Shown here piece by piece: positions 15,933-23,504 of a DNA stretch of 42,930 bases. A program made the translations under genes and the position numbers. Source of the stretch: Bacteroidales bacterium (GTDB lineage Bacteria > Bacteroidota > Bacteroidia > Bacteroidales > UBA932). Location: assembly GCA_017469845.1 (NCBI GenBank), contig JAFUFP010000034.1, forward strand, positions 1-42,930, given 5' to 3'. The notes under the pieces are model-generated. The model searched no databases. It was not told the DNA's origin and saw nothing but the letters and a program-made list of their open reading frames with translations. The stretch's first letter is position 1. Each line of letters starts with the position of its first letter.

Positions 15933-17066
15933 ATGTACAAGCTGATCCGTCCGATACTTTTCAAGTTCAACCCGGAGTTCATCCACAAGATGACGATGAA
16001 GGTGCTCCATTTCCTGGAACCCCTGAGCTTCCTCCGCGGCATAAACCGGTTCTTCTTCCGGAAGGACCATCCCGCCCTCGAGAGGGAGTACTTCGGCCTG
16101 AAGTTCCGTAACCCCATAGGCCTCGCCGCCGGCATGGACAAGAACGGCGAAGTGTACAACATGATGTCGGACCTGGGGTTCGGTTTCGTCGAGATCGGTT
16201 CCCTTACCCCCAAGCCACAGCACGGAAACCCCAAGCCCAGGCTCTTCCGCCTGACCCAGGACAAGGCGCTCCTCAGCCGCATGGGCCTCAACAACAAGGG
16301 GGTGCGGCACGCCATCGAGAATCTCCGCACACGCCGTCCCGAGATCATCGTCGCGGCCAACATCGCAAGGAACTCCTCTTCCAACGAAGAACAGGTCCCA
16401 AAGGATTATGACACAGCGTTTTCGCTCCTCTACGACCTGGTCGACATGTTCGTCGTCAACATATCATTCCCAACTGCCGGACGCCCTACCGACCTCCAGG
16501 ACGTGTCGTTCCTCTCCGAGATAATGGACGGGCTCCTTGACCGGAGGGCGACCATGGAGGAGCACAAACCAGTCTTCATTAAGCTTTCACCGGACATCCC
16601 CGACATCCAGCTGGACGCGATCCTGGATTACGCCCTGCGAAACGGAGTCGAGGGCATAGTGGCGGGCAACGCCACATCCTCCCGTGAAGGTCTCTCCACG
16701 AGCGAGGAAAGGCTCAACAGCCTCGGGAAAGGCGGCATCTGCGGAGCCCCGCTCTATGAAAAGAGCCTCCGGATGGTCCGCTACATCCACGACAAGACCC
16801 GGGGCAAGCTCCCCATCATAGGGTGCGGAGGCATTTCGAATGCCGCCCAGGCCCGTGAGATGCTCGACGCGGGTGCCTCACTGATAGAGGTTTACACGGG
16901 ATTCATATACGAGGGACCGGGGTTCGTGGAAAGGCTTCTCAAGGGCCTCGATCCGCCCAAGGAGAAGAAGGAAAAGAAAAAGGGGAAAAAGAGCCCCGAA
17001 CCGGCCTTACCGCCGGCGGAAGAGCCTCTCCCCCAAGACAATACAGCAACACAGGAAAATGCTTAA
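15933..17066 (+). CDS. pyrD: Class 2-like dihydroorotate dehydrogenase with altered active site
   Basis: A 377-residue protein starting MYKLIRPILF; residues 1-40 are the amphipathic N-terminal helices by which class 2 enzymes sit on the membrane to reduce quinone. FMN-barrel motifs are clear: GLAAGMDKNGEVYN (62-76), GFVEIGSLTPKPQHGNPKPRLFRL, SRMGLNNKG, VAGNATSSREGL, GKGGICGAPLYEKS, PIIGCGGISNAAQAREMLDAGASLIEVYTGFIYEGP. The normal N-x-S-[SC]-P-N motif, which holds the catalytic base, reads N176-I-S-F179-P-T181: the Ser/Cys base is Phe and the following Asn is Thr. A Lys/Glu/Pro-rich tail of about 45 residues is added. The gene overlaps cinA by 8 nt. Whether it still oxidises dihydroorotate is uncertain. 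Confidence 0.82.
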   Translation: MYKLIRPILFKFNPEFIHKMTMKVLHFLEPLSFLRGINRFFFRKDHPALEREYFGLKFRNPIGLAAGMDKNGEVYNMMSDLGFGFVEIGSLTPKPQHGNPKPRLFRLTQDKALLSRMGLNNKGVRHAIENLRTRRPEIIVAANIARNSSSNEEQVPKDYDTAFSLLYDLVDMFVVNISFPTAGRPTDLQDVSFLSEIMDGLLDRRATMEEHKPVFIKLSPDIPDIQLDAILDYALRNGVEGIVAGNATSSREGLSTSEERLNSLGKGGICGAPLYEKSLRMVRYIHDKTRGKLPIIGCGGISNAAQAREMLDAGASLIEVYTGFIYEGPGFVERLLKGLDPPKEKKEKKKGKKSPEPALPPAEEPLPQDNTATQENA

Positions 17067-18330
17067 AGCTTCAATTCTCACAATCGGCGACGAGATACTC
17101 ATCGGACAGGTCGTCGACACCAACTCTTCGGCAATATCAAGGGCGATAGGCTCGATCGGAATCAGGGTCACCGAAATGACCTCCATCGGGGATGACCGTG
17201 ACACCATCCTTTCCACTCTGTCTGAGGAACTCCATCGCAGCGACATAGTCATAACCACCGGCGGACTGGGGCCCACCAAGGACGACATAACCAAGGCCGC
17301 GCTCGGTGAACTTTCCGGGAGCCGCGGAAATGTCCTCCACGAAGGCCAGCTCGAGGTCATTCACAGGATCCTGCACTCAAGGGGTCTCGACGTCCTGGAC
17401 GTCAACCGCGCACAGGCCCTCGTCCCCGACACCTGCGAAGTGATTATCAACAAGATAGGCACCGCTCCTATAATGGTGTTCCGCTTCCCCGAGGAAAGGT
17501 TCGGACACAAGGCCACGCTCTATGCGATGCCCGGAGTCCCCTTCGAGACGGTTAACGCCCTTCCCGACGTGGTGGAGGACATACGCGTACACAGCGGCAT
17601 CAGCACCATCTACCACGGCAACGTCATGGTTTACGGCATTGCCGAATCCGCCCTGGCGAAGATGATCTCCCAGTGGGAGGACGCCCTTCCTGAAAGCGTG
17701 CACCTGGCATACCTCCCGAATCCGCTCACAGGCGTGCGTCTGAGGCTTTCGGTATACGGATGTACACCCGAGGAGGGAAAATCGATTGTAGGGGCCGAAA
17801 TCGCGAAATTAAGGCCTATTTTGGGGGATGCGATATACTCGGAAGAAGACGATACCCTCGAACACGTCATCGGGAAGCTCCTCAAGGAGCACCATCAGAC
17901 CCTCAGCGCCGCCGAATCATGCACCGGTGGGGAGATTTCGCACCTGATTACGACGGTTCCGGGCTCTTCGAACTACTTCCTTGGCTCCGTCATCTCCTAT
18001 GCGATAGCCGTAAAGGAGAAAGTCCTCGGCGTACCGCCGGAAGTAATCCGCGAGAACGGCGTTGTGAGCAGCGAAGTGGCCGCACGGATGGCGGAAGGCG
18101 TGAGGAAGCTGACGGGAAGCGACTACTCCGTGTCAACAACGGGACTCGCAGGACCCGGAGGAGACGAGCACAATCCCGAGGGAACGGTATGGATCGGAGT
18201 GGCCACTCCCCGCTCGACGAAGACCAGAAAGTACAATTTCAGGAATGACAGAAAGAGAAATATAGAACGTTTTGCAGCATCAGCTCTCTTCTTCCTTCTC
18301 AGTGAGATAAAAGAAGACTTAGCGAAATGA
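17059..18330 (+). CDS. cinA: CinA-family protein, nicotinamide-nucleotide amidohydrolase
   Basis: A 423-residue two-domain protein. Residues 1-170 form the MoaB-like (COG1058) domain: LTIGDEILIGQVVDTNSS and TTGGLGPTKDDITKAALGEL, with PGVPFETVNALPDVV after it. Residues about 265-420 form the NMN deamidase domain: AAESCTGGEISHLITTVPGSSNYFLGSVISYA, with the catalytic Ser, and VSTTGLAGPGGDEHNPEGTVWIGVA. The family recycles pyridine nucleotides by deamidating NMN and hydrolyses ADP-ribose-type compounds; the competence name is historical. Full length for the long Bacteroidetes form. The start overlaps pyrD by 8 nt, so the pair is translationally linked. A strong terminator is at 18398-18438. Confidence 0.93.
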   Translation: MLKASILTIGDEILIGQVVDTNSSAISRAIGSIGIRVTEMTSIGDDRDTILSTLSEELHRSDIVITTGGLGPTKDDITKAALGELSGSRGNVLHEGQLEVIHRILHSRGLDVLDVNRAQALVPDTCEVIINKIGTAPIMVFRFPEERFGHKATLYAMPGVPFETVNALPDVVEDIRVHSGISTIYHGNVMVYGIAESALAKMISQWEDALPESVHLAYLPNPLTGVRLRLSVYGCTPEEGKSIVGAEIAKLRPILGDAIYSEEDDTLEHVIGKLLKEHHQTLSAAESCTGGEISHLITTVPGSSNYFLGSVISYAIAVKEKVLGVPPEVIRENGVVSSEVAARMAEGVRKLTGSDYSVSTTGLAGPGGDEHNPEGTVWIGVATPRSTKTRKYNFRNDRKRNIERFAASALFFLLSEIKEDLAK

Positions 18331-18340
18331 CAATCAACCG

Positions 18341-18377
18341 ATGAAACAAAGTTGTTAAAGTGTTTAACATTTTTGTT
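18341..18377 (+). repeat. 37-bp dispersed element, copy A
   Basis: Begins ATGAAACAAAGTTGTTAAA and ends TTAACATTTTTGTT. It matches copy B (24993-25029, minus strand) at 33 of 37 positions. All four differences are in the centre between inverted GTTAA/TTAAC arms. Located 10 nt after the cinA stop. Confidence 0.65.
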
Positions 18378-18397
18378 GCATAGGTTTTGGAACAGAG

Positions 18398-18438
18398 TCG
18401 GTTTGGATATCTAATTGATATTCAAACCGATTTGTTTT
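18398..18438 (+). terminator. Terminator of cinA
   Basis: TCGGTTTGGATATC (18398-18411) pairs with GATATTCAAACCGA (18417-18430), a 14-bp stem with one G-T pair, followed by TTTGTTTTT. Confidence 0.88.
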
Positions 18439-18586
18439 TATCGATAATAAGGGTGCTATATATCCCTATATCCAAAAAGTGACAATAAAAAAAGAAATAT
18501 CGAATACTTTTAACGAATTGATTTCGCTGACATGATACCACCGATCGATTTGCATATCTACTATTGGCGCCAATTATCGAAGCACA

Positions 18587-18612
18587 AAAAGTTTCTCATT
18601 CGGGAAACTTTT
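18587..18612 (+). promoter_or_regulatory. Inverted repeat, likely operator of the DUF3791/DUF3990 operon
   Basis: AAAAGTTTC (18587-18595) and GAAACTTTT (18604-18612) are perfect 9-bp arms with an 8-bp spacer. They lie between the -33 and -7 boxes of the operon whose first gene encodes a helix-turn-helix protein, the usual place for an autorepressor site. Confidence 0.65.
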
Positions 18613-18614
18613 CA

Positions 18615-18622
18615 TATATTTG
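18615..18622 (+). promoter_or_regulatory. Bacteroidota -7 element of the DUF3791/DUF3990 operon
   Basis: TATATTTG matches TAnnTTTG; TTTC at 18592-18595, 19 nt upstream, is a near-consensus -33 box. The ATG at 18642 is 19 nt downstream. Confidence 0.65.
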
Positions 18623-18641
18623 CTGTGACAAATTTTGAAAC

Positions 18642-19091
18642 ATGAAAAATAAATTCGAAACAGGAAAAAACATTCTCGGCAGTACTATAATGGCTGTCCG
18701 GAAAAGCAAAAAAATCACACAGGAGGAATTGGGGAAAAAGGTAGGTCTTGGGAAAAGCAGTATCAGCAAGATCGAGAAGGGTCTTACACATATTTCAGCG
18801 GAGGATGCCGCAATTCTTCTTGAAGCGATGGGAGAGCAACTTGAGTTGAAAGCCTCCGGCCTTACAGAGTCCGAAGTCACTAAAAAACAGAGAACGACTT
18901 TTATCTCAACTGCAGTTTCCTGGTTTGCTGAAGAAAACAAGCTCTCTCTTTCGAAAGCATACAATTTCCTATTGACGTACAAAGGGATAGATTTTCTTGA
19001 AAGCAGTTTCCGGTACGAACAAACCCTTCCCCGTGCGATTGTCCTGAAAGACGTGCAGCGTATATGCGATAATAATGGAGGACGTCTATGA
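18642..19091 (+). CDS. HTH-DUF3791 fusion, probable antitoxin
   Basis: A 149-residue protein. Residues 10-70 form an XRE/HipB-like HTH (IMAVRKSKKITQEELGKKVGLGKSSISKIEKGLTHISAEDAAILLEAMG). Residues 85-146 (TFISTAVSWFAEENKLSLSKAYNFLLTYKGIDFLESSFRYEQTLPRAIVLKDVQRI) match DUF3791, a small helical domain that regularly accompanies DUF3990 proteins. The combination suggests an antitoxin with a DNA-binding domain (autoregulation) and a toxin-binding domain. The stop overlaps the DUF3990 gene by 4 nt (ATGA). An inverted repeat in the promoter is a plausible binding site. The gene is AT-richer than the core genes around it, which suggests horizontal gain. The antitoxin role is inferred from context. 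Confidence 0.78.
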   Translation: MKNKFETGKNILGSTIMAVRKSKKITQEELGKKVGLGKSSISKIEKGLTHISAEDAAILLEAMGEQLELKASGLTESEVTKKQRTTFISTAVSWFAEENKLSLSKAYNFLLTYKGIDFLESSFRYEQTLPRAIVLKDVQRICDNNGGRL

Positions 19092-19567
19092 AATTACTCC
19101 ATGGATCAAATGTTGTTGTAAAAAAACCTGATCTCAATCTATGCAGGTCAAAAAACGACTTCGGGAAAGGTTTCTACATGACCCCCAACTGGAATCGGGC
19201 ATGGGAAATGGGAAAACGAAGAAAGAATATCCTACAATCAGGGGAAATAACGGTCAACGCCTTCAATTTCTCACTCAAAGAAGCTAAAGCAGCTGGATTG
19301 AAGATAGCTATTTTTTCAGGTTTTACGATAGAATGGGCCAGATTTATTATCAACAACAGGGACAATGAGTTCTTCTCTCACAATTACGATATCGTTATAG
19401 GTCCTGTTGCAGATGCAATCCTTGACCAAGAAATATATCGTCATAAAATGTTATTTGGGGCTAAATATTTGGAAGACGAACCATTGAAAGCATTTATTGG
19501 TAAAGTATCACAATTCGGCTCGAGTTACATACAATATTGTTTTTGCACTCAAAATGCATTGGGATAG
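19088..19567 (+). CDS. DUF3990 protein, ADP-ribosyltransferase-like probable toxin
   Basis: A 159-residue protein with the DUF3990 pattern: LLHGSNVVVKKPDL at the N-terminus, SKNDFGKGFYMTPNWNRAWEMG (residues about 22-43), GFTIEWARFIINNR, YDIVIGPVADAILDQEIYRH and SYIQYCFCTQNAL at the C-terminus. The H-G-S, F-G-x-G-F-Y-x-T and C-terminal Q-x-x-F-x-T arrangement resembles ADP-ribosyltransferase-fold toxins, where the first motif binds NAD; the catalytic residue is not certain. It is translationally coupled to the HTH-DUF3791 gene and followed after 16 nt by a small helical protein. A role as the toxin of a toxin-antitoxin module is inferred from this arrangement. Confidence 0.78.
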   Translation: MKLLHGSNVVVKKPDLNLCRSKNDFGKGFYMTPNWNRAWEMGKRRKNILQSGEITVNAFNFSLKEAKAAGLKIAIFSGFTIEWARFIINNRDNEFFSHNYDIVIGPVADAILDQEIYRHKMLFGAKYLEDEPLKAFIGKVSQFGSSYIQYCFCTQNALG

Positions 19568-19583
19568 TTAAAAAAATTATAAT

Positions 19584-19775
19584 ATGAGTGAACACACCGT
19601 AAAAATCGATACACTACTGGCAGACCTTTGCGTATATTTCGTAAGCAAGTACAGTTTGAGCCCAAGGGATGCAGTTGGCATAGTCATGCGTTCGGAAGTG
19701 GCCGAAGAAATCCGCAATGAAGGTTCATCCTTGCATGACGTACCTCTGGAGCAACTTGCAGCCATGATATTGTAG
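19584..19775 (+). CDS. Small DUF3791-like protein
   Basis: A 63-residue acidic helical protein (LLADLCVYFVSKYSLSPRDAVGIVMRSEVAEEIRNEGSSLHDVPLEQLAAMIL). Its plan - a helix with aromatic residues, S-P-R-D-A, then L-H-D-V-P-x-E-x-L - resembles DUF3791 (helix, L-H-x-x-S-x-E-x-L). It starts 16 nt after the DUF3990 gene and is probably the third gene of that operon, giving two DUF3791-type partners around one DUF3990 protein. The match is weak because the protein is short. A stand-alone second antitoxin or a regulator of complex assembly is possible. Confidence 0.6.
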   Translation: MSEHTVKIDTLLADLCVYFVSKYSLSPRDAVGIVMRSEVAEEIRNEGSSLHDVPLEQLAAMIL

Positions 19776-19824
19776 CATTACCGACGGCTCATAGCATAAT
19801 AAGAGCGGTCTCGACTAGAGCACC

Positions 19825-20460
19825 TTATTTCCCCCACTTGCGGTAGAACTCATCCAATTCGCGGGTGAATTCTTCGACATAGTCGCGGGTATATTCACTG
19901 GATTGAAGAGAACGCAGAATCTCGCCGGAAGAATATCTTTCACGGAGTCTTGCGACATACCATCTGCAGCGCTGTTTGATGGAATCGAAGTCGTCGATCT
20001 TCCATTTTCCGTCCTCCAGAGCCAGAATCATCTCATGGATCCCGACTTCGCCGTCAGGATCGAAGGAATCGGTGATACCTATGGTGACGGTCGCCGTCTT
20101 GGGAGAAGACATTTCGGCGGAAATCACCTCAAACCTGGGCTCCGAATCCCCGTTCCCAGAAACAAGGTACAGAAGCCACTCCCCTTCTCCAATCTCACCG
20201 TACACTCCCTCCGGAGCGTCAAATGCTTGGGCCACAGCCTCGTAGAAATCCTTTGTCATGTGCCTTTCGGCTCCCTTCGCCATGCCGTGATCCGGAATGT
20301 AGCGGCATAGTTCCAATGCAGCCTTCTCAAGTGCGGCAGTAGGGTCGGAAGAGGATGAGGGCTTGAATGTTGACTTCCCTCTACAGGAAGATACGGCGAA
20401 GGATGCCGCCACCGATAGGAAAACGGCAAGACAGAGTCCAGTGATTCTCAGCCTTTTCAT
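19825..20460 (-). CDS. Lipoprotein with DUF3828-like domain
   Basis: A 211-residue lipoprotein; start at MKRLRITGLC (20460) because a signal peptide follows at once (LAVFLSVAASFAVSSC) with the lipidation Cys in S-S-C-R-G. The upstream frame to 20625 is the antisense of the next gene and is rejected. The mature part has a fold like DUF3828/NTF2-type lipoproteins: HMTKDFYEAVAQAF, GEWLLYLVSGNGDSEPRFEVISAEMSSPKTATVTIGITDSF and MILALEDGKWKIDDFDSIKQ. Function unknown. It is downstream of the DUF2807 gene but separated by a terminator-like hairpin, so it may be expressed less or separately. Confidence 0.7.
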   Translation of the reverse strand: MKRLRITGLCLAVFLSVAASFAVSSCRGKSTFKPSSSSDPTAALEKAALELCRYIPDHGMAKGAERHMTKDFYEAVAQAFDAPEGVYGEIGEGEWLLYLVSGNGDSEPRFEVISAEMSSPKTATVTIGITDSFDPDGEVGIHEMILALEDGKWKIDDFDSIKQRCRWYVARLRERYSSGEILRSLQSSEYTRDYVEEFTRELDEFYRKWGK

Positions 20461-20505
20461 GATGGAACTTGTACTAAGCAACAGATTGTCTTGGAAACGC
20501 ACAAA

Positions 20506-20527
20506 GCACCGGAGAAGCCTCCGGTGC
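20506..20527 (-). terminator. Hairpin terminator after the DUF2807 gene
   Basis: GCACCGGAG (20506-20514) and CTCCGGTGC (20519-20527) form a perfect 9-bp stem with a 4-nt loop; on the minus strand it is followed by TTTGTGCGTTT, a moderate T-rich tract. Confidence 0.6.
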
Positions 20528-20551
20528 GGAAATGTCCACCGTAAGCGGAAA

Positions 20552-21502
20552 TCAGAAGATCCTGATCCCCTTTCTCTTGGGAGCTTCGCCCGTATAGCGG
20601 GAAAGGGTGGAAGACTGGATGTCAACGAGTTTTATGACGGGATCCTCCTGGAAATACACCCTGGCTCCCCCTTTGAGGTCGACCGAAAGGTTTTCAGCCG
20701 CATTGACGGTGACCGTGGCGGAATTGACCGTAAGTTCGGCGTCATTGACGAACATGTTGAGAGCGTCCACTTCCGAAGAGCCCTGGGCGTTGACCACGAT
20801 GTCCTTCGCCGTACCGTCCATCGCCACTTTGGAAGAATTGGCGGTAGTGAGGTTGATGTCCATCGTGTTGCCCTTGGCGGTGACTGAAGAGGAACCTGAG
20901 GCGTTGACGCTTATCTTGTCCGAATCCTGCTGAAGAAGGGCGATCCCGTTTCCTGAGGAAGTGACGTCTATCTCATTGGCGTTGAGATTGATGGTGACGT
21001 TCGCGTTCTTCGATACCGTTATCGACGCCTTGTCGGCGTTGAACGAAAGCGAAGTGATCTTCGCGTTGCCGGTTGCGTCAATGAGGAGATTGTCGCTCTC
21101 GAACACGGCTCCGCCCGTCCCCGCCTCTACGGAGGCGTTGTCGGAAAGACGGAGTTCGGAGAATTCCGGGAGGGTGATGACGACCTTCATCACGGCCACC
21201 CTGCCGTTCTTACCCCTGTACACCTTCTTCAGCGATGAGGGTATCCCCTTCTGGTTGTATTCCAGATTGAGGATCCGGTTCTTCGAATACACTTCCACGT
21301 AATCCTTCAGGGCGGTGTCGACCGTCCAGTCCACGCTGTAGTTGTATCCCTGGCGTATGGAGACCTCGAAAGGCCCGACTATGTTGATTCCAGAGAAGCT
21401 GTTGAACTCCTGGAACTTGCTTTCAGTCTGCGCATTGGAGCTTAAGCCCACTGCCAGAAAGAAGGCCAGAACGGTGAATAGAGATGTTATCAGTTTCATC
21501 AT
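20552..21502 (-). CDS. DUF2807 head-GIN domain exported protein
   Basis: A 316-residue protein with signal peptide MMKLITSLFTVLAFFLAVGLSSNAQ. The mature part begins FNSFSGINIVGPFEVSIRQG, the F-x-G-I-x-I-x-G-x-F-x-V head-GIN signature, and then becomes a right-handed beta-helix-like series of short repeats with Asn, Ser and Val ladders (TLPEFSELRLSDNASVEAG, SFNADKASITVSKNANVTINLNANEIDVTSSGN, SVTAKGNTMDINLTTANSSKVAMDGTAKDIVVNAQGSSEVDA). DUF2807 proteins are exported, sometimes called putative autotransporter adhesins, but no function is proven. It is the gene after the ABC-F ATPase (31-nt gap) on the same strand. Confidence 0.85.
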   Translation of the reverse strand: MMKLITSLFTVLAFFLAVGLSSNAQTESKFQEFNSFSGINIVGPFEVSIRQGYNYSVDWTVDTALKDYVEVYSKNRILNLEYNQKGIPSSLKKVYRGKNGRVAVMKVVITLPEFSELRLSDNASVEAGTGGAVFESDNLLIDATGNAKITSLSFNADKASITVSKNANVTINLNANEIDVTSSGNGIALLQQDSDKISVNASGSSSVTAKGNTMDINLTTANSSKVAMDGTAKDIVVNAQGSSEVDALNMFVNDAELTVNSATVTVNAAENLSVDLKGGARVYFQEDPVIKLVDIQSSTLSRYTGEAPKRKGIRIF

Positions 21503-21533
21503 GATCAGTGTATGTTATTGGTTTGTGGCTTCT

Positions 21534-23504
21534 TTATCCTTCCATCTTCTCGAGAAGGTCCCCCCACTCGTCGGTCATGGCGTCGAGGGCCCTCTTGTTC
21601 TCAAGATAATCCCTGGTGAGGTCCATTATGTCGTCATCCTTGCCGGGATTCGCGAGGACGGCCTCTATTTCGGCCATCTTCTTTTCAGTCTTCGCGATCT
21701 CCTTCTCCAGGAAGTCGATCCTGTTCTTTAGTTTCCGGCTCTCCTTTGAGACGGCCTTCCTCGCCGCGAAATCCTGCTTTGAAGCAGACATCTGTGGTGC
21801 CGCAGGCGCTTCAGGTGCCTTCTCCGCCTTGGCAGGTTGGGCGGGCTGGGCGGCTGGAGCGGAAGTGAACCTCCTCTCGAGTTCCTGGAGATTCTCTATC
21901 TTCCTCTTTTCCAGGAACTCCTCAACGCTTCCCAGGTGTTCCTTCACCTTTCCGTCACGGAACTCGTACATCTTGTCGACCAGCCCGTTCAGGAAATCCC
22001 TGTCATGGGATACGACAACCATCGTGCCGTCATAAGCCTTGAGGGCCTGTTTGAGGATGTCCTTGGACTTTATGTCCATATGGTTCGTCGGCTCATCGAG
22101 CGCCAGCAGGTTGTAGGGCTGGAGCATGAGTTTCGCCATTCCGAGCCGCGCCCTTTCTCCTCCGCTGAGGACCGACACCCTCTTGTCGATGTCCTCCCCG
22201 CGGAAAAGGAACTGCGCCAGAAGGTCACGGAGTTTGGTGCGGATGTCGCCCACGGCTATGCGGTCGAGGGTCGAGAGGACGGTCTCGTTCTTGTCGAGGA
22301 TATCCTCCTGATTCTGTGCGTAATAGCCGATATTGACGTTGTGGCCGACCTTGGCTTCGCCAGCCGCCGGGTCGAGTTCACCCATGATTATCCTCATAAG
22401 GGTGGTCTTGCCTTCTCCGTTGCGTCCGATGAGGGCGACCTTCTCACCGCGGCGTATTTCGACGTCGGCATGGGTGAAGACGGTCTTTCCGGGATAGGCG
22501 GCAGTGAGGTCCGAAGCCTTGAAGACAACGTCACCGGAGCGCGGAGCCGGTGGGAACTTCACAGTGAGGCGGGCCTTGTCGGTCTCGTCCATCTCTATGC
22601 GGTCGAGTTTCTCGAGGGCCTTTATCCTGGACTGCACCTGGTTGGACTTGGTGGGTTTGTAGCGGAACTTCGCTATGAAATCCTCCGTCTTCTCGATCAT
22701 CCTCTGCTGGTTCTGGTAGGCGGCCATCTGCTGGGCCATCCTTTCCTCCCTCAGTTCCAGGTACTTGCTGTAAGGGACCTTGTAATCGTGGATGTGTCCG
22801 AGCATTATTTCGATGGTGCGGTTCGTCACGTTGTCGAGGAAACGCCTGTCGTGCGACACCAGAACGAGGGATCCCCTGTATGCCTTGAGGTAATCCTCCA
22901 GCCACTCGATGGATTCGATGTCGAGGTGGTTGGTGGGTTCGTCGAGAAGAAGGATGTCGGGAGAGGAAAGGAGGATCTTCGCGAGTTCGATCCTCATGTT
23001 CCATCCCTGGCTGAAGGTCTCGGTTTTGCGGGTGAAATCACTGTCCCTGAAGCCGAGGCCCAGGAGGGTCTTCTCGGCCTTCACAGCGGGAGACTCTCCA
23101 CTGTCGAGCGCCAGGCGGTCATTTATCTCGTTGAGCCTGGAAATCAGCGTAAGATATTCCGGGGATTCGTAATCGGTGCGCTCGGAAAGGGCGGCGGAGA
23201 CTCTTTCCATCTCCTTCTCCAGCTCCTTTTCCTCCTTGAAGGCCGTCAACGTCTCCTCCATCACGGTCCGCCCCCTGTTATGGTGCATGATCTGGGGAAG
23301 GTAGCCGATCCTCAGGTTCGAGGGCATGTCGATATGGCCGGATGTCGGGGACTGCTCCCCGCATATGAGCTTCATTATCGTGGACTTGCCGGCCCCGTTC
23401 TTGCCCACGAGGCCGATCTTGTCGGTCTCGCTTATATGGAAATCTATGTTGTCAAGGAGGGTGAACCCTCCGTAGGCCACGGTAAGGCCTCCGATTGAAA
23501 TCAT
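21534..23504 (-). CDS. ABC-F family ATPase (ribosome-associated)
   Basis: A 656-residue protein with two ATPase domains and no membrane segments, as in the ABC-F family that acts on ribosomes. Walker A motifs are GLVGKNGAGKSTIMKL (about residue 32) and ALIGRNGEGKTTLMRI (about 350); signature motifs are FSQGWNMRIELAKILL and LSGGERARLGMAKLML; Walker B motifs are LLLDEPTNHLD and LALDEPTNHMD. The first signature has S-Q-G rather than S-G-G. The interdomain linker carries the charged R-Y-K-P-T-K-S-N-Q-V-Q-S-R-I-K-A-L-E-K-L pattern, and the C-terminus (residues 540-656) is an Ala/Pro-rich segment followed by a coiled coil, as in Uup-like members. The gene overlaps tatC by 4 nt. Whether it is a housekeeping factor or gives antibiotic protection cannot be told. 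Confidence 0.92.
   Translation of the reverse strand: MISIGGLTVAYGGFTLLDNIDFHISETDKIGLVGKNGAGKSTIMKLICGEQSPTSGHIDMPSNLRIGYLPQIMHHNRGRTVMEETLTAFKEEKELEKEMERVSAALSERTDYESPEYLTLISRLNEINDRLALDSGESPAVKAEKTLLGLGFRDSDFTRKTETFSQGWNMRIELAKILLSSPDILLLDEPTNHLDIESIEWLEDYLKAYRGSLVLVSHDRRFLDNVTNRTIEIMLGHIHDYKVPYSKYLELREERMAQQMAAYQNQQRMIEKTEDFIAKFRYKPTKSNQVQSRIKALEKLDRIEMDETDKARLTVKFPPAPRSGDVVFKASDLTAAYPGKTVFTHADVEIRRGEKVALIGRNGEGKTTLMRIIMGELDPAAGEAKVGHNVNIGYYAQNQEDILDKNETVLSTLDRIAVGDIRTKLRDLLAQFLFRGEDIDKRVSVLSGGERARLGMAKLMLQPYNLLALDEPTNHMDIKSKDILKQALKAYDGTMVVVSHDRDFLNGLVDKMYEFRDGKVKEHLGSVEEFLEKRKIENLQELERRFTSAPAAQPAQPAKAEKAPEAPAAPQMSASKQDFAARKAVSKESRKLKNRIDFLEKEIAKTEKKMAEIEAVLANPGKDDDIMDLTRDYLENKRALDAMTDEWGDLLEKMEG

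Noticed and set aside
20461..20625. N-terminal extension of the DUF3828-like lipoprotein
   Set aside because: It would overlap the end of the DUF2807 gene and the terminator hairpin, and put 55 residues ahead of a clear lipoprotein signal peptide.
21837..23498. Long open frame (553 codons) on the plus strand opposite the ABC-F gene
   Set aside because: Its translation has no family features, is dominated by residues mirrored from the codons of the real gene, and the opposite strand encodes a textbook ABC-F protein. The same reasoning removes the long antisense frames at 179-880, 9006-9857, 24573-25631 and 26472-27779.
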